From the NCBI GenBank assembly GCA_036375275.1, contig DASUSF010000481.1, forward strand, positions 1 to 18,726: a DNA stretch of 18,726 bases, given 5' to 3'. The DNA is from DASUSF01 sp036375275 (lineage in GTDB: Bacteria > Pseudomonadota > Alphaproteobacteria > Geminicoccales > Geminicoccaceae). The notes under the pieces were generated by a model. It had not been told where the DNA came from and searched no databases. It saw only the letters and a program-made list of their open reading frames with translations. Within the stretch, counting starts at the first letter, position 1; every line of letters begins with the position of its first letter. Below, in pieces: positions 15,210-18,726 of the stretch. Both the position numbers and the translations under genes were made by a program.

Positions 15210-16618
15210 GCCTCGACCTCGGCGCGCTCCGGGGCCTGATCTCGCCGACGGAGTGGCAGAGGAGCCTCGAGGACCTCGCGACCCTCGCCCTCGACCGCCG
15301 GCTCCGCCTCGCGGTGACCGGGCTCCGGCAGAGCGGCAAGACGGTGTTCATCACCTCGATGATCCACCACCTGATCACCGGCCGCCAGCTGCCGTTCCTG
15401 CGCGCCGCGGCCGAGAAGCGCCTCCTCGGCAGCCAGCTCCTGCCGCGCACGCCAGGCGATCTCCCGGCATTCCCCTTCGCCCGGACCCGGGCCGCGCTGG
15501 CCGAGGCCCAGCCGCACTGGCCGGAGCCGACCCATGCCCTCACCAGCCTCAGGACCGCGCTCCGCTTCACCACCAAGGGCCTCCTCCGCCAGCGCCTGGT
15601 CGACCGGGCGACGCTGACGCTCGACGTGGTCGACTACCCGGGCGAGTGGCTGCTCGACCTGCCGCTGCTCGAGCAGGACTTCGACACCTGGTCGGCGGCC
15701 ATGCTGGCGCTGGCCGGGGAGGCGCCGCGCGTCCGGCTCGCAGCCGAGTGGCGGGAGTTCGCCCACGGGCTCGACGCGGCGGCCCCGGCGAGCCTGGAGG
15801 CGGCGCACCAGGCGGCGGAGCTGTACCGGACCTACCTGCACCGCTGCCAGCGCGAGGAGGGCCTTTCGCTGCTCCAGCCGGGCCGCTTCACCATGCCGGG
15901 CGAGCTCGCCGGCGAGGACATCCTGGACTTCAGCCCGCTGCCCCCCGGGCGGGCGCCGCGGGGCAGCCTGCGCGCGCTGATGGCCGAGCGCTTCGAGCGC
16001 TACCGGACCCACGTGGTCCGGCGCTTCTACAGCGAGCACTTCCGGCACTTCGACCGGCAGATCGTGCTGGTCGACGTGCTCTCGCTGCTGAACCGCGGCC
16101 GCGCCGCCTTCGACGACGCCAAGGCGGCGCTCGGCGCGGTCCTCGAGAGCTTCCGCTACGGCCGGACCGGCCTGATCGGGCGGCTGTTCCGGCCCGAGAT
16201 CGACACCCTGCTGTTCGCCGCGACCAAGGCGGACCACGTCGCCTACAACCAGCACCACAACCTCAGCCGGCTGCTCGAGAGCATGGTGGCAGACGCCGCC
16301 GGCCGCGCCCGCTTCGAGGGCGTCCAGCCGGCGTTCGTGGCGCTCGCCGCGCTGAAGTCGACCGACACCGTGCAGACCGAGCACCACGGCCAGGTCCTGT
16401 CCTGCGTGCGCGGCCGGCTCAAGGGCGAGGACCGCGAGACCATCCTGTTCCCCGGCGAGATCCCGCCGGAGCTTCCGGACGAGGACGACTGGGAGGGCGG
16501 GCGCTTCCGCTTCCGCGACTTCGCGCCGCGCCGGCTCGAGCTCCACACGGGCGAGCGGCCGCAGCACATCCGCCTCGACCAGGCGCTCGAAGTGCTGATC
16601 GGCGACCACCTGCAGTGA
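15203..16618 (+). CDS. YcjX-family P-loop nucleotide-binding protein
   Basis: The 471-residue protein belongs to the YcjX (DUF463) family, putative GTP/ATP-binding proteins linked in enterobacteria to stress responses; the biochemical role is not settled. The N-terminal TGLRQSGKTVFITSMIHHLI holds the P-loop (G40-T47). DVVDYPGEWLLDLPLLEQDF (141-160) is the characteristic switch-like segment with D144 and G147. FAATKADHVAYNQHHNL contains a TKAD guanine-specificity-like motif at 341-344. There is no membrane helix. The ATG at 15203 overlaps the ubiA stop by 7 nt; a GTG at 15206 is an equally coupled alternative. The frame is open back to 14429, but that stretch lies inside ubiA. Its usual partner, the DUF697 membrane protein YcjF, does not follow here. 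Confidence 0.92.
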   Translation: MVSLDLGALRGLISPTEWQRSLEDLATLALDRRLRLAVTGLRQSGKTVFITSMIHHLITGRQLPFLRAAAEKRLLGSQLLPRTPGDLPAFPFARTRAALAEAQPHWPEPTHALTSLRTALRFTTKGLLRQRLVDRATLTLDVVDYPGEWLLDLPLLEQDFDTWSAAMLALAGEAPRVRLAAEWREFAHGLDAAAPASLEAAHQAAELYRTYLHRCQREEGLSLLQPGRFTMPGELAGEDILDFSPLPPGRAPRGSLRALMAERFERYRTHVVRRFYSEHFRHFDRQIVLVDVLSLLNRGRAAFDDAKAALGAVLESFRYGRTGLIGRLFRPEIDTLLFAATKADHVAYNQHHNLSRLLESMVADAAGRARFEGVQPAFVALAALKSTDTVQTEHHGQVLSCVRGRLKGEDRETILFPGEIPPELPDEDDWEGGRFRFRDFAPRRLELHTGERPQHIRLDQALEVLIGDHLQ

Positions 16619-16767
16619 TCGGAGCTAGCTGGTCCTCCAGTCCCCCCTCAGGACGACAGCGGGCGCCTCGAGCGCCGCAGGCGGTCGCGCCGCCTCGGAT
16701 GCTGCTCCACAGGGGCAAGTCGATGTAGCCTCCTCACCGGCTCGCGGCACCCGCTCCGGATACCACC
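16619..16767. other. Intergenic region between the ycjX-like gene and the antiporter gene
   Basis: This 149-nt stretch has no convincing gene. It holds two adjacent GC hairpins, GGCGC-CTCGA-GCGCC (16662-16676) and GGCGG-TCGCG-CCGCC (16680-16694), and a small CTGG-TCCT-CCAG hairpin (16629-16640) just past the ycjX stop. None is followed by a T-run. They may end the ubiA-ycjX transcript, and the antiporter promoter presumably lies in the right half, but I find no good -35/-10 match. Confidence 0.4.
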
Positions 16768-18597
16768 ATGGACCTCGCCAATCAGCTGATCCTGCTGGCA
16801 GCCTTTCTGCTGCTCCTCAGCATCTTCGTGGGCGTCGTCGCGTCGCGGATCGGCGCGCCCCTGCTGCTCGCCTTCCTCGCGCTCGGCATGTTCTTCGGCG
16901 AGGACGGCCCGGGGCGGATCTACTTCGACAACTACCAGGCCGCCTACCTGATCGGCAGCGCGGCGCTGGCGATCATCCTCTTCGACGGCGGCCTGCGCAC
17001 CGATCTCGGCAGCTTCAAGCTCGCCGCCTGGCCGGCGCTGGTGCTCGCCACCGTCGGCGTGGTGATCACCACCTGTCTGACGGGACTGGCCGCGCACTGG
17101 CTGCTCGACCTCGACCTCGTCGAGAGCTTCCTGATCGGGGCCGTCGTCGGCTCGACCGACGCCGCCGCGGTCTTCTTCCTCCTGCACCTGCACGGGCTCG
17201 ACATCAAGCGGCGGGTGCGCAGCGTGCTCGAGGTGGAGTCCGGGCTCAACGACCCGATGGCCGTCTTCCTCACCATCGGCTGCGTCGAGCTGCTGCTCGT
17301 CCCGGTCGAGGCGCCGTCCTGGTTCCTGCTCGCCGATTTCGCCCGCCAGATCGTCGGCGGCGCGCTCATCGGCATCGCCGCCGGCTTCGTCCTGGTGTGG
17401 CTGATCAGCCGCATCGAGCTCGCGGCCGGGCTCTACCCGGTGCTCGCGATGGCCTTCGCCCTGTTCATCTACGCCGCCGCGCAGGCCGTGGGCGCGAGCG
17501 GCTTCCTCGCGGTCTACCTGGTCGGGCTGATCGCCGGCAACCGGCGGCACCGGGCGACCCAGCTGGTCAATCGCTTCCACGACGGGCTGGCGTGGCTCTC
17601 CCAGATGGTCATGTTCGTCATGCTCGGGCTCCTGGTCACCCCCTCGGACCTGCTGCCGACGCTGGTCCCCGCAGTCCTGATCGCGATCTTCCTGGTCGTC
17701 GTCGCGCGGCCGGTCGCGGTGGCGGTCTGCCTGCTGCCGTTCCGGTTCAGCTGGAACGAGGTCGCGTTCGTGGCCTGGGTCGGTCTCAGGGGCGCGGTCG
17801 CGATCTTCCTCGGCACGATCCCCGTGCTGGTCGGGGCCGAGAACGCGTCGACGTACTTCGAGATCGCCTTCGTGGTGGTGCTGATCTCGCTGGTCGTGCA
17901 GGGCTGGACGATCGCCAGGGCCGCACGCGCCCTCGACCTCGAGCTGCCGCCCCCGCCCAAGCCGCCACGGCGGATCGACATCGACCTCCCCGTCTCGGGC
18001 GCGCGGGACCTGATGATCTACACCGTCGACCCCGGCAGCCGCGTCTCGATACGCGGCGTGCGCCGGCTGCTCCACCTCGAGAACACCAGCGTGCTCGGGG
18101 TGATGCGCGACGGCCGGCTGCTGCGCACGCGCGAGCTCGACCGGCTGGAGCCCGGTGACTCGGTGCTGCTGATCGCGCCGCCCGAGCAGGCGGCGGCGAT
18201 GGATCAGCTGTTCGGGAGCGGCCCCAAGCAGGCGCCCGACGCCGGCATCTTCGGCGAGTTCAGCTTCGAGGGCGACGTGGCGCTGGGCGAGGTCGCCGCC
18301 TTCTACGGCGCGACGGTGCCGGACGAGGACCGCGACCGCCCGATCTCCGAGTTCGTGCGCCAGCGCCTCGGCCGGAAGCCGGTGGTCGGCGACCGGCTCG
18401 CCTGGGGCGAGGTCGAGTTCGTGATCCAGGAGATGGCGGGCGAGAGCATCACCCGGGTCGGGATCGAGCTCGAGCCGGAGGAGCGGCGACGGTGGTCGTG
18501 GTCCGCGGCGCGCCGGCGGCTGAAGGACCTCCGCCCACGCTGGCTGCGGCGGGAGCGCACCGCGCCGGCGAGCGATGTTCCGCCCGCGGCACCCTGA
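16768..18597 (+). CDS. Potassium/proton antiporter, CPA1 family (NhaP2/CvrA-like)
   Basis: This inner-membrane monovalent cation/proton antiporter probably exports K+ in exchange for protons. Residues 1-390 hold about 12 helices of the sodium/hydrogen exchanger fold, with VVGSTDAAAVF (126-136, D131) and VESGLNDPMAVF (156-167, N161/D162) as the ion-binding motifs. Two soluble domains follow: a TrkA-C-type ligand-sensing domain at about 405-485 (ending LEPGDSVLLIAPPEQ), and a CorC/HlyC-associated-type domain at about 495-580. The 609-residue length and domain order match NhaP2-type antiporters, with a basic C-terminal tail (about 571-600) added. The ATG at 16768 has a weak ribosome-binding site, so the start is less sure than the family. 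The gene appears to stand alone. Confidence 0.93.
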   Translation: MDLANQLILLAAFLLLLSIFVGVVASRIGAPLLLAFLALGMFFGEDGPGRIYFDNYQAAYLIGSAALAIILFDGGLRTDLGSFKLAAWPALVLATVGVVITTCLTGLAAHWLLDLDLVESFLIGAVVGSTDAAAVFFLLHLHGLDIKRRVRSVLEVESGLNDPMAVFLTIGCVELLLVPVEAPSWFLLADFARQIVGGALIGIAAGFVLVWLISRIELAAGLYPVLAMAFALFIYAAAQAVGASGFLAVYLVGLIAGNRRHRATQLVNRFHDGLAWLSQMVMFVMLGLLVTPSDLLPTLVPAVLIAIFLVVVARPVAVAVCLLPFRFSWNEVAFVAWVGLRGAVAIFLGTIPVLVGAENASTYFEIAFVVVLISLVVQGWTIARAARALDLELPPPPKPPRRIDIDLPVSGARDLMIYTVDPGSRVSIRGVRRLLHLENTSVLGVMRDGRLLRTRELDRLEPGDSVLLIAPPEQAAAMDQLFGSGPKQAPDAGIFGEFSFEGDVALGEVAAFYGATVPDEDRDRPISEFVRQRLGRKPVVGDRLAWGEVEFVIQEMAGESITRVGIELEPEERRRWSWSAARRRLKDLRPRWLRRERTAPASDVPPAAP

Positions 18598-18675
18598 GGG
18601 GCGCCCGCAGCGGCGCGATCCTGGTACCGCGAGCGTATCCGCCCGGGCGCCGTGCCGTGCTAGAGTCATGATGCG
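18598..18675 (+). promoter_or_regulatory. Intergenic region with -10-like element before the last gene
   Basis: This 78-nt gap carries GGCGCCC (18600-18606), which could pair with GGGCGCC (18645-18651). It also contains a CGCCCGGGCG palindrome (18640-18649). GCTAGAGT (18659-18666), close to the GCTANAWC -10 consensus, lies 9 nt before the ATG at 18676. No good -35 is visible at 10-14 nt spacing. If the -10 is real, the transcript would be almost leaderless. Confidence 0.3.
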
Positions 18676-18726
18676 ATGAGCGAGCGACGCGGACCCGCCC
18701 CCTTCGAGCTCGATCCGGCGAGGATC
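18676..18726 (+). CDS. Unidentified gene, first 17 codons only
   Basis: The reading frame starts at an ATG and runs off the window end; the visible protein is MSERRGPAPFELDPARI. ATGs at 18668 and 18671 are in a frame that stops at once, so 18676 is the likely start. There is no recognisable ribosome-binding site, but a GCTAGAGT element lies just upstream. Too little is visible to name a family. Confidence 0.5.
   Translation, partial: MSERRGPAPFELDPARI

Noticed and set aside
16662..16694. Tandem GC hairpins as a riboswitch or small RNA
   Set aside because: The stems are only 5 pairs each, with no conserved motif, T-run or flanking promoter; similar hairpins arise by chance at this GC content.
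16648..18669. Minus-strand 673-codon open frame over the antiporter gene
   Set aside because: The translation is a charged, repetitive string with no hydrophobic core or motif, whereas the plus strand has a full exchanger family match.

Overview
This window is a compact, very GC-rich stretch of chromosome (roughly 70% GC by eye). Almost every base is coding and the longest gene-free gap is about 155 bases. Gene content and order point to an aerobic alphaproteobacterium, probably Rhodospirillales-like. The evidence is an aa3-type cytochrome oxidase operon in the order coxB-coxA-ctaB-(small gene)-ctaG-coxC-DUF983-SURF1, followed by thrC and an M16 peptidase, with tldD nearby and UbiA-type ubiquinone synthesis. 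This placement is inferred from gene order, not from a database search.

Layout. (1) Bases 1-10074, minus strand: one apparent operon transcribed towards base 1. It runs coxB, coxA, ctaB (heme o synthase), a 40-residue membrane protein, ctaG (COX11), coxC, a DUF983 zinc-ribbon membrane protein, SURF1, ctaA (heme a synthase), an M32 carboxypeptidase, thrC, and the first 45 codons of an M16 peptidase. Many junctions are ATGA/TTGA stop-start overlaps, which suggests translational coupling. (2) Bases 10231-13041: a divergent pair, a DUF3422 membrane protein (minus) and tldD (plus). (3) Bases 13055-14241, minus strand: an atypical cytidine-deaminase-family enzyme overlapping rsmE. (4) Bases 14286-16618, plus strand: ubiA overlapping a YcjX-type P-loop protein. 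(5) Bases 16768-18597, plus strand: a CPA1 potassium/proton antiporter with cytosolic TrkA-C and CorC-type domains. (6) From 18676: the first 17 codons of an unidentified gene.

How the genes work together. The minus-strand operon encodes the three core subunits of a proton-pumping oxidase and nearly everything needed to mature it: heme B to O (CtaB), heme O to A (CtaA), CuB insertion (CtaG), and heme insertion/assembly (SURF1). UbiA makes the quinone precursor that feeds the same respiratory chain. The antiporter uses the resulting proton gradient.

Several starts were placed by hand. coxB starts at 10074 (signal peptide), coxC at 5943, DUF983 at a TTG overlapping the coxC stop, SURF1 at a GTG, ctaA at 3982, DUF3422 at 11511, the deaminase at a GTG, ubiA at 14286 and ycjX at 15203. 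I see no mobile element, CRISPR array, tRNA, rRNA or phage gene, and no clear undescribed multi-gene system. The points most worth a second look are the cysteine-pair heme a synthase in an alphaproteobacterial-style operon, the 40-residue membrane protein, the DUF983 and DUF3422 proteins, and the deaminase with an altered ribose-binding position.
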